DNA from: Mucilaginibacter sp.
GTDB lineage: Bacteria; Bacteroidota; Bacteroidia; Sphingobacteriales; Sphingobacteriaceae
NCBI RefSeq assembly: GCF_028288225.1
Contig: NZ_JAQBOC010000096.1
Location: forward strand, 1-64,000
Length of the DNA: 64,000 nt
Direction of reading: 5' to 3'
In this document: positions 16,800-25,883 of the stretch, one piece after another
Layout of the letters: every line of letters starts with the position of its first letter
Numbering within the stretch: position 1 is the first letter of the stretch
The notes under the pieces: model-generated
What the model saw: the letters and a program-made list of their open reading frames with translations, nothing else
Told to the model about the DNA's origin: nothing
Database searches by the model: none
Program-made: the position numbers and the translations under genes

Positions 16800-17348
16800 A
16801 TGAAGAAACTCGTACTGGTTACAATTTTGCTGGCCTCAACCCTTTTGGCTTCAGCACAAAAAAACACCGCAAGATCATATATTGAACAATTTAAGGACGA
16901 TGCAATAAAAATAATGCATCAAACAGGTGTGCCGGCAAGTATAGTATTAGGTGTTGCTATGCACGAGTCAGGTTGTGGAAACAGCACGCTGGCGCAGAAC
17001 CTAAATAACCAATTTGGTGTAAAGGGTGGCGGCGGCGCAGTTTTTTACAAGCATAATAAAAAGGTAAGATCAAAATATAAACGCTATCAGTCGGTATATG
17101 ATTCTTTCCAGGATTTTGCCCGCATTATGACCGAGCGTAGCGAATTTAGCGGCCTTGCCGATAAGTTTACCCATTTTGATTATACCGGATGGGCACATGG
17201 CATCCAAAAACATGGCTATGCCAGCAGTCATAAATGGTCGGCACAGGTATTGGGCTTAATTAAAAAGTACCAGCTTTACAACTTTGATGAGAACCCGGCA
17301 GAGCAGCAAAGCACTGCTAATCAGGATCAAATAGCACAAAATAATTAA
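16800..17348 (+). CDS. Secreted glucosaminidase (FlgJ-like peptidoglycan hydrolase)
   Basis: The signal peptide is residues 1-19 (ending LLASAQ). The 182-residue protein is then a single glucosaminidase domain: the catalytic Glu is E56 in GVAMHESGCGNSTLAQNLNN, followed by QFGVKG and a C-terminal AHGIQKHGYASSHKW. It cleaves the glycan strands of peptidoglycan in the periplasm. It is a likely paralogue of the next gene, which has the same domain. A Q/N-rich tail ends the protein. Confidence 0.9.
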   Translation: MKKLVLVTILLASTLLASAQKNTARSYIEQFKDDAIKIMHQTGVPASIVLGVAMHESGCGNSTLAQNLNNQFGVKGGGGAVFYKHNKKVRSKYKRYQSVYDSFQDFARIMTERSEFSGLADKFTHFDYTGWAHGIQKHGYASSHKWSAQVLGLIKKYQLYNFDENPAEQQSTANQDQIAQNN

Positions 17349-17458
17349 AAAAGTAGCTAAATCTCACCCAATTACGAAACTTCCGGGGCGAAACCTGCGT
17401 TATAGGTCATAATACTGGCAAAGAGCTCTTTGACCGGGGGATATTGATTTATATTGAT

Positions 17459-18286
17459 ATGAGGAAATTCGTATACTTATTTGTGGGGATGATTTTTGTT
17501 ACCGGATGCTCGGCCCGCAAAGGATCCGTTTCAAACAGGCTGGCGCACAAAAACAACAAGAGCGTTCAAAAATCCAATAGTGCAGGCATCGCTGATTATA
17601 CACCCATTACTTCTTTACAATATATTGACCGGTATAAGGCCATAGCCATACAAGAAATGAATTTGTACGGCATCCCCGCAAGCATAACCCTTGCACAAGG
17701 CCTTTTTGAATCCGGCAGCGGCAATGGCGAGCTGGCCCGGGTAGCCAATAATCACTTTGGCATAAAAACCAGTCCTTCGTGGCAGGGAAAGGTTTATTAC
17801 AAGGATGATGACAACGTAAACGATAGCTTCAGGGTATATGATAAGGCTGAAGACTCATTCAGGGATCACTCCGTATTTTTGCAAAAGAAGAATTATACCC
17901 ATTTGTTTGAGCTGGACAAAAACGATTACCAGGGCTGGGCTTACGGACTAAAAAAGGCCGGATATGCTACTAATCCAAAGTACCCGCAGCTGCTGATAGG
18001 CATCATTCAAAAATACAATCTTAACCAGTATGACAGCCCGGAAGTTGAGGTCGCTAAAATAAAAAGGGTTGACCGCGTATTTACGCAAATTGACAAAAAA
18101 GAAGATAAGGCCGCAAAGGACTCTATACCAAGCCTGCCTATTGATAAAACATACACCATAAAACCCGGCGATACACTATATAATATATCCAAACGTTTTG
18201 GAATAACTGTTGACAGCCTGAAGGCGCTAAACAAGATTGGCGATAATAATGTCAAAATTGGCCAAAAAATTGTAGTGACCCATTAA
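17459..18286 (+). CDS. Lipoprotein glucosaminidase with C-terminal LysM
   Basis: The chosen ATG (17459) gives MRKFVYLFVGMIFVTGCSA, a lipoprotein signal with the lipid-anchored Cys after FVTG; an ATG five codons earlier is also possible. A glucosaminidase domain follows, with the catalytic Glu in AQGLFESGSGNGELARVANN and HFGIKTS. A LysM repeat at the C-terminus (YTIKPGDTLYNISKRFGI) binds peptidoglycan. The two-domain layout is typical of envelope-remodelling hydrolases anchored in the outer membrane. It pairs with the soluble glucosaminidase just upstream. Confidence 0.9.
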   Translation: MRKFVYLFVGMIFVTGCSARKGSVSNRLAHKNNKSVQKSNSAGIADYTPITSLQYIDRYKAIAIQEMNLYGIPASITLAQGLFESGSGNGELARVANNHFGIKTSPSWQGKVYYKDDDNVNDSFRVYDKAEDSFRDHSVFLQKKNYTHLFELDKNDYQGWAYGLKKAGYATNPKYPQLLIGIIQKYNLNQYDSPEVEVAKIKRVDRVFTQIDKKEDKAAKDSIPSLPIDKTYTIKPGDTLYNISKRFGITVDSLKALNKIGDNNVKIGQKIVVTH

Positions 18287-18347
18287 TGTTGTTAATTTTT
18301 GTTAAAGTATGCTTATGATTAAGCGAAAGCCGTAGTTTAGTGTTGCA

Positions 18348-19097
18348 ATGAAATGGGGTTTGGTGTTATGTTTTTTGTTTTTAACGGTTAAGTGTTTTTC
18401 GCAGGATAAAACAGTTGCGGGTATTGTGTTTGATAAAGAAAGCAAAGACCGTGTAGCAACAGTAAATATCCGCAATATTACCACGGGTGCTTATGCATAC
18501 GACAATTTAAAAGGCGAATTCAAGATAGCGGCCCAGCCCGGCGATCAGCTTGTTTTTTCGAAGCTGGAATACCACTCCGATACCGTCAAAATTCAGAGCA
18601 ATGCTCCTCTTGCTATTTATATGGAGCGCCTTGCTATCCAGCTAAGCGAAGTTACGGTTCATGATACGGTGCTTAGTCCGCTTATGCGTTTACACGCCAC
18701 CCAGCAGGAATTTAATAAGGCATATGGCTCATTGGCCTATAGCGATTTTTTAACCACCCCGTCGAGCGGCGGGGCTGGCTTAAGTATTGATGCCCTGTGG
18801 AATGCTTTTAGCAGGGAGGGTCGCAATGCCGAAAAGCTAAGAAACACCATAGAGCATGATTACGAACAAAACAGCATCGATTTTCGCTTTAACCGCACCT
18901 ATGTGGGTCTTATTACCGGCTTAAAAGATGAAAAGCTTACCGCATTTATGTTCAGGTATCGCCCGGGCTATTATACCACAAAAACCGCAAGCGAGTATGA
19001 GTTTGTGGCAATGATAAGGGCCAATCTCCGCCGTTATCTGCGTAACCAACGCTCCTATACATTACCGGCATTGGTAACACCGCCGGTAGTAAATTAA
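18348..19097 (+). CDS. Carboxypeptidase-regulatory-like domain protein
   Basis: The signal peptide is residues 1-19 (ending VKCFSQ). Residues 22-105 form a beta-sandwich carboxypeptidase-regulatory-like domain (TVAGIVFDKESKDRVATVNI, then GDQLVFSKLEYHSD). This module is common at the N-terminus of TonB-dependent receptors, but here no barrel follows: the rest (about 106-249) is mostly helical and unrecognised. Probably periplasmic or outer-membrane associated. It lies 61 bases after the LysM gene, possibly co-transcribed. Confidence 0.75.
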   Translation: MKWGLVLCFLFLTVKCFSQDKTVAGIVFDKESKDRVATVNIRNITTGAYAYDNLKGEFKIAAQPGDQLVFSKLEYHSDTVKIQSNAPLAIYMERLAIQLSEVTVHDTVLSPLMRLHATQQEFNKAYGSLAYSDFLTTPSSGGAGLSIDALWNAFSREGRNAEKLRNTIEHDYEQNSIDFRFNRTYVGLITGLKDEKLTAFMFRYRPGYYTTKTASEYEFVAMIRANLRRYLRNQRSYTLPALVTPPVVN

Positions 19098-19262
19098 AAG
19101 CTTCTAAACCCCCACTTTATTGGGGCTACACGAGGACTGTTTGAGATGGAGGGCAGCATCTGCGATGCAAAAATGCGGGCGTGTTGTGTTTCTACAAAGG
19201 GGTTGACCCGATGGGTCATTGAACTGGGTTGTTACAAAATAAGTAGCCGGTACCCCCCAATA

Positions 19263-21485
19263 CTAAAACTGCTGCAAATAACTGATCTTAGCAATAATAT
19301 GGTCCTCCGTTTGCGGCTGTACTGTAAAGTTATTGGCTACGCCAGCCACGCCCCGGTTATATATCAAATAAACATATGATAAAGGCAGGAACTCCCACGA
19401 GAGCCTGATGTTATAATTATCCTCTTTATTCAGAGAATTTTTTTGGTAGATGCCTGTTAGTTGCACACGCGGGTTAAGCGCAAAGCGGCCCTGTAAAATA
19501 TACAGGTTAACCGATTCTGTTGTTTTTTGCTCACCCACACCTTCAAAATGATTGCGGTTAAATTCGCCGGTTATAGAAATGTTGGGGATAGGCGCAAACT
19601 GCAGCTTCCAGTCGCCCGAGCTGATGCGGCCATTAAAATAGGTGCCGGTTTTATAGTCCATCACCAGGTTTAAAATCTTTGACGGGTCGGTGCTCAGGTA
19701 CACTTCATGCATCAGGTAATTATAATCGCCGGGGGCTATGCTGATATTCAGCGGTTGAAAAACATCCGTTAAATGCTGGCGGATAGGCGTTACACTGTAT
19801 CCAAAAAACGCACCGCTTTGAAAATTTAGCCAGATGGGCCATACCGGGAGATCCATCTCGGCAAATTTACCGGTTGATGCCGTATAATAAAGCTCAGGCA
19901 GAAAACCCGGCTCAAACGCACGCAGGATGCTTTTAAACGGCAGCAGGTTCCCGCGGTAATAATAGTTCATGCCGGGAGTTGTGCCGATAATATCCTTACG
20001 GGATACAAAGCCCAGCTGCGGGTCAAAATCTTTGGTGATGACAGATTCCGTCCACCAGATCTTATAATGATTTGATGACCTAATAAATTGCATAACGCCG
20101 CCAAAACCCTTTTTACCGGTATTGGTAGTAACAGATTGTGTAAGGATAGCATTAAGCGAGTTTGATGCGCCCAGCCGGAAAAAACCGTCCACCGTAGTTT
20201 CAACGTTGGAGCCGCCGGGCTGGTTTTTAACGCTCACCAGCGCACCGATCCGGTTCTGACTGCCAAGATTTTCAGAAACGCGTCCCACAAAAAAGTTGGT
20301 GCCGGGCAAGTCATTGTCACTGCCCTGCCGCATAACAATAGCGCCATAATTAAGGTTTGATGACCGGTACACAAAGCGCCCGCCACCCACTATGGGGATA
20401 GGATTGCCATTATCATCCAACCCAATATTACGACTAAAGAATGGCTGGTACCGCATGGTGCCACCCGAGCCATCCGTTGCCTGGTTTACACCAAACCCAA
20501 ACAGGGAAGCATTTTCCAGGAAGAACTGCCGCTTTTCAGGAAAGAAAACCGAAAATCGCGTAATGTTATTTACCTGCAGGTCGGCATCAGCCTGGGCAAA
20601 ATCGGTATGGGCGGTAAGGTCAAGAATGGAGTTGGGGTTAATGGCCCATTTCAGGTCGCCGCCGACTTTAAAATGGGTGCTTTGCGCCTTTACTGCAGGC
20701 CCGAAATTGCTGTAATGATCATATGATGTTAAAACATAAGGTTGCAACCGGATATTTGTAGTGGGCGGGGGCGGCTGTAAATTGGTAAGCTCACCGGCAT
20801 AATCCATGTGTGTGGCACTAAACACCCGCGGGAATGGTGAAAAAGCGCTGATCTCGTTAGTGAGCCTGCGGTTACGATAAATGTTGAACCCCCAGCTTTG
20901 CAGCGTGTCTGTTTTTTTAGGATAACGCAGCGTTTTCCAGGGGATGGCAATCTCCGCCACCCAGCCCGAATCCGTACGCGAGGTGCGTACCTCCCAAAGG
21001 CCGTCCCAATCTATATCATAATACAAGTCGTCAAAAGCCAGCAGGTCGCGCTGCACACCATAGGCATTGGTAGCAAAAGCCATGGCATTCCTTTTATCAT
21101 TAAAAGCATCAAACGAGAGGCTCACCAAATCATGCTTGGTAAAGTCAAAATCACGGATAAAATCCGTAGCCCGGATAGCCTTTTTACCAAGCGGATCCTT
21201 AGAGATGATGCCGAAGTATAAATATTTTTGATTGTACAGCACCTTCACCTGTGTTTCGTAAGAAGGCGCTTTTCCCTGGTAAGGCTCAATTTGAATAAAT
21301 TGCGGCGAAAGCTGTGCCAGGTTCCATTCCTGCTCATTGAGCAGGCCGTCGATATTTAAGGTGGTTAAAATTTTAGTAGCCTTTAGCTTCCTGCGTACTG
21401 AATCAGGTTTAAAAAAATCAGCATCCTGCGCAAAAGCACATACGGAGGGTATAAAAAACAAGACAAACAATAACTTTTTAATCAT
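19263..21485 (-). CDS. DUF5916 outer-membrane protein with CBM9-like domain
   Basis: A 740-residue protein with a signal peptide (ending CAFAQ). Residues 35-235 form a carbohydrate-binding family-9-like domain (LNIDGLLNEQEWNLAQ, then WVAEIAIPWKTLRYPK). The remaining two-thirds are a series of aromatic-rich strands typical of a large beta barrel, ending in LQQF. This two-part layout defines the DUF5916 family of Bacteroidota, whose function is unsettled. Convergent with the carboxypeptidase-regulatory-like gene. In its central region AQADADLQVNNITRFSVFFP and KRQFFLEN are the conserved family motif. Confidence 0.85.
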   Translation of the reverse strand: MIKKLLFVLFFIPSVCAFAQDADFFKPDSVRRKLKATKILTTLNIDGLLNEQEWNLAQLSPQFIQIEPYQGKAPSYETQVKVLYNQKYLYFGIISKDPLGKKAIRATDFIRDFDFTKHDLVSLSFDAFNDKRNAMAFATNAYGVQRDLLAFDDLYYDIDWDGLWEVRTSRTDSGWVAEIAIPWKTLRYPKKTDTLQSWGFNIYRNRRLTNEISAFSPFPRVFSATHMDYAGELTNLQPPPPTTNIRLQPYVLTSYDHYSNFGPAVKAQSTHFKVGGDLKWAINPNSILDLTAHTDFAQADADLQVNNITRFSVFFPEKRQFFLENASLFGFGVNQATDGSGGTMRYQPFFSRNIGLDDNGNPIPIVGGGRFVYRSSNLNYGAIVMRQGSDNDLPGTNFFVGRVSENLGSQNRIGALVSVKNQPGGSNVETTVDGFFRLGASNSLNAILTQSVTTNTGKKGFGGVMQFIRSSNHYKIWWTESVITKDFDPQLGFVSRKDIIGTTPGMNYYYRGNLLPFKSILRAFEPGFLPELYYTASTGKFAEMDLPVWPIWLNFQSGAFFGYSVTPIRQHLTDVFQPLNISIAPGDYNYLMHEVYLSTDPSKILNLVMDYKTGTYFNGRISSGDWKLQFAPIPNISITGEFNRNHFEGVGEQKTTESVNLYILQGRFALNPRVQLTGIYQKNSLNKEDNYNIRLSWEFLPLSYVYLIYNRGVAGVANNFTVQPQTEDHIIAKISYLQQF

Positions 21486-21814
21486 GGTTTAATTGGCAAG
21501 GCAGGGGCAAATAAAAGTATAAAAAAATCAGGTATTTGCAATGATGTTGAGCTGATAGTGGGTGAATTTATGGTAGCCGATAGATAAAGCTCCATTTTCT
21601 TAGCTTACATCAGTTGGCTAAAGCCAATGACTGAAACAAATAGCGTGAAAAATTCAATGTGAAACTGTCTCAAAGTAAAATCATAAGGAACTCAACCAAA
21701 TTAAGTTTTGGACAATAAAAAACTCCGTGTTATTCTGCGGCCTCTTTGCAGACTTTGCGGTTAAAATAAATCGCAGAAACGGAGATTTATTGGATACTAT
21801 AGCTACAAAACAAA

Positions 21815-21858
21815 AATATCGAATGATGAAGGTCTTTTTTTCTTCATCATTCGATATT
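21815..21858. terminator. Hairpin with perfect 17-base arms
   Basis: Arms AATATCGAATGATGAAG (21815-21831) and their exact complement (21842-21858) enclose a T-rich ten-base loop. It lies 33 bases past the stop of the minus-strand M28 peptidase gene, and can act as its terminator. Otherwise the 405-base gap 21486-21890 holds no gene; an ACTCCGT...ACGGAG inverted pair lies at about 21721-21783. Confidence 0.55.
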
Positions 21859-21890
21859 GGGGTGTTCGATATTCGATATTGATTTTTCTA

Positions 21891-23456
21891 TCAGTTCCGT
21901 GCTGGCTGTGGTTTTGGCAGCTCTTTGCGCGGGATCATTTCATCGCGTTGCGATGTATTGTAAACAAATGATGCTACAATGGTTGCAGCCTGTTTCAAAT
22001 CATCTTCGCTCAGCTTGTCATAGGTATCCTGGTTGCTGTGGTGTGTGCGTGAACCATAGTCAAGCGCATCCTGGATAAACTGGAAGCCAGGGATGCCAAC
22101 AGCATCAAACGATACGTGATCGGTGCTGCCGGTGTTGCTGATGGTAATAGTAGTAGCGCCAAGGTCTTTGAAAGGCTCCAGCCATGCTTTAAATATCGGG
22201 CCGGCAAGTGAGTCGCCCTGTAAATAAATGCCGCGTAATTTACCGCTGCCATTATCAAGGTTATAATAAGCAGAAACTTTTGATTGCTCCGGCTTTAATT
22301 CCATTGTTTTTGGATCGCCAAAGTGATTAACAACATAACCGCGCGAGCCAAATAAGCCCTGCTCTTCTGAGCTCCAAAGTGCTATGCGGATGGTGCGGCG
22401 CGGCTGAAAATTAACCGCTTTTAAAATGCGCATTACTTCAAGCATTACAGCACTTCCTGCTGCATTATCTGTAGCGCCGGTAGCTCCGTGCCATGAATCA
22501 AGGTGACCGCCAACCATCACAATTTGTTCTTTCAACTTTTTATCAGTACCGGGGATCTCGCCTACTACATCATAACCCTGCAGATCATCAGTAAAAAATT
22601 GCGTTTTAATATCGGCCTCAACACTTACTTTAATACCGCCTTTTACCAGGCGCAAAATGCGTTGAAAATCCTCACCGCTGGTTTCCAGCTCAGGCGATAC
22701 GGCTTTTGCAGTATCGGCATATGATGCGCCGTTTGTTGTAAATACGGTGCCATCGCTGCCCCGCGCCTGGGTTAATACCAGGCCAACACTTTCGCCCTGT
22801 AAAAAGGTATTGATTACGGTACGCAAAGCACGCGCTTTTTGCATTGCCGCAAACTGTGGTGAGTTAGGGCCTCCGCGGCGCTGGCCACCGGCTGCCTGCG
22901 GTTTTGCTTTCGCCATTTCATCAAGTTGTTCATCAGTATAACGAACGCCATCAGCTTTAAAGGTTCTTTCAATACCAGGTTTGGTATCAAATATTACAAT
23001 TTTACCTTTTAGGGTACCTTTGTATTTGTCAAGGTCAGTAACGGTATCGGCTTTTACCAAAACCACATCCCCTTTTATTGCACCATTCGTGCCGGGTGTC
23101 CATGCTTTAGGAATAGCTATAAGGGCGTGGTAGTAAGGCACGGTCATGGCTACATAGTTTTTCTGAACTTCCCAGCCTTTGCCAAATTTACCCCATGCTT
23201 CACGCTTTGCATTTGCCATGCCCCATGTTTTCAGCTCGTTTACGGCCCAGTCCTGCGCACGTTTTAAACCCGGCGAACCAGATAAACGCGGACCGGAAGC
23301 ATCAGTTAAATGAAAAGCAATATCCATTACTTTTGAATGGTTAAGGCCTTCTTCGCGGATCTTTTGAACCATCGCCGGGTCTGGTGTGTCCTGGGCAAAT
23401 GCGGAGCCCGTGGTTGCTGCCAATAGCAGGCAGGAGTAAAGTAATTTTATTTTCAT
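21891..23456 (-). CDS. M28-family metallopeptidase (secreted)
   Basis: The signal peptide is residues 1-21 (ending GSAFAQ). The mature protein of about 500 residues is an M28-type zinc aminopeptidase: the zinc ligands are seen in GGHLDSWHGATGATDNAAGS (near 315-335), SSEEQGLFGSRGYV (catalytic Glu pair), YNLDNGSG and the final His in SRTHHSNQDTYD. A protease-associated (PA) domain is inserted at about 135-270. It releases amino acids from peptides in the periplasm or outside the cell. Single gene with its own region upstream. Confidence 0.9.
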   Translation of the reverse strand: MKIKLLYSCLLLAATTGSAFAQDTPDPAMVQKIREEGLNHSKVMDIAFHLTDASGPRLSGSPGLKRAQDWAVNELKTWGMANAKREAWGKFGKGWEVQKNYVAMTVPYYHALIAIPKAWTPGTNGAIKGDVVLVKADTVTDLDKYKGTLKGKIVIFDTKPGIERTFKADGVRYTDEQLDEMAKAKPQAAGGQRRGGPNSPQFAAMQKARALRTVINTFLQGESVGLVLTQARGSDGTVFTTNGASYADTAKAVSPELETSGEDFQRILRLVKGGIKVSVEADIKTQFFTDDLQGYDVVGEIPGTDKKLKEQIVMVGGHLDSWHGATGATDNAAGSAVMLEVMRILKAVNFQPRRTIRIALWSSEEQGLFGSRGYVVNHFGDPKTMELKPEQSKVSAYYNLDNGSGKLRGIYLQGDSLAGPIFKAWLEPFKDLGATTITISNTGSTDHVSFDAVGIPGFQFIQDALDYGSRTHHSNQDTYDKLSEDDLKQAATIVASFVYNTSQRDEMIPRKELPKPQPARN

Positions 23457-23613
23457 ACGATCAGTTTTTAACTATTAAAGATTACAGGTTATACTTTAAC
23501 CATTAATAGCTCAGTTAATAATGTTGTCAGTTCAAAACAAACTTATTTATTAAAAACTGTAAAACTTAAAATGCGCTTTAACAAAGTTGTTACAAGTGAT
23601 AATTAATTTGAAG

Positions 23614-23621
23614 TATATTTG
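23614..23621 (+). promoter_or_regulatory. -7 box four bases from the start codon
   Basis: TATATTTG, an exact consensus box, ends four bases before ATG 23626. This again predicts a leaderless message. Confidence 0.5.
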
Positions 23622-23625
23622 AATA

Positions 23626-23868
23626 ATGAGTGCCATTAAGAATGACTGGTCTGCTTTTAACGCCAAGGCGGCGGTTGAAGCCGAAAAAACTCAGCCTGGC
23701 TATTATAAGACATTAGCTTGGCAGGAAAGGATGATTATTGCCAATTATCTGAACAGCATTAAGTACGACTATCCGGAAAATGACCCGCCCAGGATGGATA
23801 AGACTTATTTTAAAGCCAGAAGTATGGCTGAAATCAATAAGGAAACGGACGGGGAAACAGAATTATAA
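23626..23868 (+). CDS. Small hypothetical protein, 80 residues
   Basis: A soluble, charged protein with many Lys, Glu and Asp and aromatic residues (YLNSIKYDYPENDPPRMDKT). No family recognised. An exact promoter box sits directly upstream, and the stop is 11 bases from the VOC gene, so the pair is likely one operon. That context is the main support for a real gene. Confidence 0.6.
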   Translation: MSAIKNDWSAFNAKAAVEAEKTQPGYYKTLAWQERMIIANYLNSIKYDYPENDPPRMDKTYFKARSMAEINKETDGETEL

Positions 23869-23879
23869 ATACCATAGCA

Positions 23880-24236
23880 ATGTTAAAATCAGCCGTACCT
23901 ATTTTAGCCTCACTTGATGAAGAAGAAACAAAAACGTTTTACACTGAAAAGTTGGGTTTTACCTTTCATTCCAGCTGGGAGGGCTATCTTATTTTAGGCC
24001 GTGATGAAATAAACGTGCATTTGTGGCCATGCAGCGACCCCGAAATTGCTAAAAACACCGGTTGCTACATTAATGTAAACGAGGTTGATAAATTATATGC
24101 CGAATTTGAACCCCTGGGAGTTGTTCATCCCAACGGAAAATTGCAGGAAATGCCCTGGGGAATGAAACAGTTCAGCATTTTAGATAACAATGGCAATATT
24201 CTCCATTTTGGCGAAGATATAGCGGACGCAGAGTAA
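23880..24236 (+). CDS. VOC-family (glyoxalase/bleomycin resistance-like) protein
   Basis: The 118-residue protein is a single vicinal-oxygen-chelate unit: AVPILASLDEEETKTFYTEK at the N-terminus (first beta-alpha-beta), then EINVHLWPCSD, and in the second half KLQEMPWGMKQFSILDNNGN. Members bind metals or sequester small hydrophobic antibiotics such as bleomycin. The substrate is unknown. The layout is nearest the bleomycin-binding protein type (DNNGNILHFGE). It is likely translated together with the 80-residue protein upstream. Confidence 0.8.
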   Translation: MLKSAVPILASLDEEETKTFYTEKLGFTFHSSWEGYLILGRDEINVHLWPCSDPEIAKNTGCYINVNEVDKLYAEFEPLGVVHPNGKLQEMPWGMKQFSILDNNGNILHFGEDIADAE

Positions 24237-24238
24237 GA

Positions 24239-24266
24239 AGCAAGAGGCAAGGTCAGGAGCCAGGAA
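24239..24266. repeat. Short-word repeats
   Basis: The words GCAAGAGGCAAGG and CAGGAGCCAGGA follow the VOC gene. They resemble the vocabulary of the arrays around 43.7 and 45.2 kb. Confidence 0.3.
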
Positions 24267-24454
24267 AACTCTAAAACTTACGAAGTTTAACTCGTTTTGT
24301 TGGTTTTTCAATGGCCTCGTTGAGGGCTGCGCCGTTTGAAAACTTCGGAAGTTTATCTACAGGTTCTTTCCTGATTCTGTCTCCTTAATTAACGGGGAAG
24401 AGAACATAAATAACGTTTTTTAATTCCATTGCCTATAACTAATTTGCAATCATT

Positions 24455-24910
24455 ATGACTTTTCATTCTATCAGGACTACTTATAGTGGCTATGACCCCG
24501 CCTTCCCAAGCAAGATGAAACGCCCCAATCAAAAAGATCTGAATTTGATAATAGATAGATATGATTGTAAATTTCCTCCTTCTTTTATTCAATTTCAGCT
24601 TGAAGAATGTCAATCAACCCCGATGGGTGATTATGCATTCGATGGTTTTGGATGGGCTAATTCCACATTAGATCCTTATATGAACCTGCAAGAGATAGTA
24701 AAAGGGTTCAGAGAGCTAAATTATCCTAAATGGTTAACGCCATTTAAAACTGATAACGGCGATTATTGGTGCTTTGACAATCGATCCACAATAAATAATG
24801 AATTTCCCGTAGTTATATTCGATCATAATTCAAATAACATTGAAAAAGAGTCAATTTATAATTGGGAAAATTTTCTAGATTGGTTAGCAGGTTCATTCAA
24901 AGATGAATAA
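24455..24910 (+). CDS. SMI1/KNR4-family protein
   Basis: A 151-residue SMI1/KNR4 protein. Typical features are KFPPSFIQFQLEECQ (the usual LPxxYxxFLxxxNG region), a middle GFGWANSTLDPYMNLQEI, and FKTDNGDYWCFD followed by NEFPVVIFDHNSN. In bacteria this fold is common among immunity proteins against polymorphic toxins, but no toxin gene adjoins it, so an orphan immunity gene or an unrelated role are both open. Its last codons lie inside the hairpin at 24896-24939. Confidence 0.8.
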   Translation: MTFHSIRTTYSGYDPAFPSKMKRPNQKDLNLIIDRYDCKFPPSFIQFQLEECQSTPMGDYAFDGFGWANSTLDPYMNLQEIVKGFRELNYPKWLTPFKTDNGDYWCFDNRSTINNEFPVVIFDHNSNNIEKESIYNWENFLDWLAGSFKDE

Positions 24911-24939
24911 GAAATTAATATTTCTTATTCATCTTTGAA
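24896..24939. terminator. Perfect hairpin overlapping the SMI1 stop codon
   Basis: Arms of 20 bases (24896-24915 and 24920-24939) are exact complements with a TAAT loop. The left arm contains the last four codons and TAA stop of the SMI1 gene. It lies between convergent genes and can stop transcription from both sides. Confidence 0.7.
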
Positions 24940-25004
24940 AATGCCAGTTATCGGGCATATTTCTCTTCTATATATAACCGAAATGAGCTAATGCAGTAAA
25001 ATGT

Positions 25005-25697
25005 CTAATTAATCAATAATTTATAGCCGCGCCCATGCACATTAATGATCTCTACCGACGGATCGTCTTTCAGGTACTTTCTTATCTTGCTTAAAAAAAC
25101 ATCCATACTGCGGCCATTAAAGTAATTGTCATCATGCCAGATGTTCAGCAATGCTTCTTCGCGGGTAAGCACTTCATTTTTACGAATGCAAAGCAGGCGC
25201 AGGAGCTCGGCCTCTTTAGTTGACAGCTTTTGCTGGGCATCGCCAATTGTTATTATCTGCGAGGTATAATCAAAAGTATAGCGGCCCAGCTTAAAGGTGG
25301 TTTGCTTTTCTTCTTCGTGCTTTTCAGAGTTGCTGGTTCGTTTAAGCAGTGCGTTTATGCGGAGTAATAATTCTTCGATACGGAAAGGTTTGGTAATGTA
25401 ATCATCACCGCCTAAGTTAAATGCCTGGGTTTTATCCTCGATCATGCCCTTTGCCGTTGCAAAAATTATAGGCACATGAGCATTGATCTTCCTGATGTCC
25501 TTACCCAGGGTAAAGCCATCCTTTTTGGGCATCATCACATCCAGTATCAGCAGGTCGAAAGTGTGTTTGGTAAATGTCCGCAAACCTTCCTCCCCGTCTT
25601 TACACAAAACAACATCAAACTTCCCCTTCAGCTGCAGGTAATCCTGTAACAGTAAGCCTAAATTCGGATCGTCCTCAACTAATAGTATTTTTTTCAT
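25005..25697 (-). CDS. OmpR-family response regulator (RprY-like)
   Basis: A 230-residue response regulator. The receiver domain shows the acidic pair EDD (8-10), phosphoacceptor D53 in LLILDVMMPKKDG and the lysine in GGDDYITKPFR. The C-terminal winged helix (about 130-230) ends in the OmpR signature DVFLSKIRKYLKDD and NVHGRGYKL. Together with the kinase gene behind it, transcribed in the same direction, it forms a two-component system. The pair resembles RprXY of Bacteroides (inference). Confidence 0.92.
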   Translation of the reverse strand: MKKILLVEDDPNLGLLLQDYLQLKGKFDVVLCKDGEEGLRTFTKHTFDLLILDVMMPKKDGFTLGKDIRKINAHVPIIFATAKGMIEDKTQAFNLGGDDYITKPFRIEELLLRINALLKRTSNSEKHEEEKQTTFKLGRYTFDYTSQIITIGDAQQKLSTKEAELLRLLCIRKNEVLTREEALLNIWHDDNYFNGRSMDVFLSKIRKYLKDDPSVEIINVHGRGYKLLIN

Positions 25698-25883
25698 GAT
25701 GTTTTTGTAGTCCGGAATTCGGAAAAGCCCGAATTCCGAAGCATAATATTTTAAGGTTATCAGTAGTATACTTTATTTGAGCGTTTATCTTTTTCAAACT
25801 CCGGGATTAAGACTTTAACTTCGCTCTTCACGATTCATTTTTAATTCCGAAATCGAAATTCCGACTTCCGAAATTCTTCCCCC

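Noticed and set aside
23880..24910. Toxin-immunity cassette including the SMI1 protein
   Set aside because: No toxin, secretion marker or Rhs-type gene adjoins; the neighbours are a VOC protein and a two-component system.
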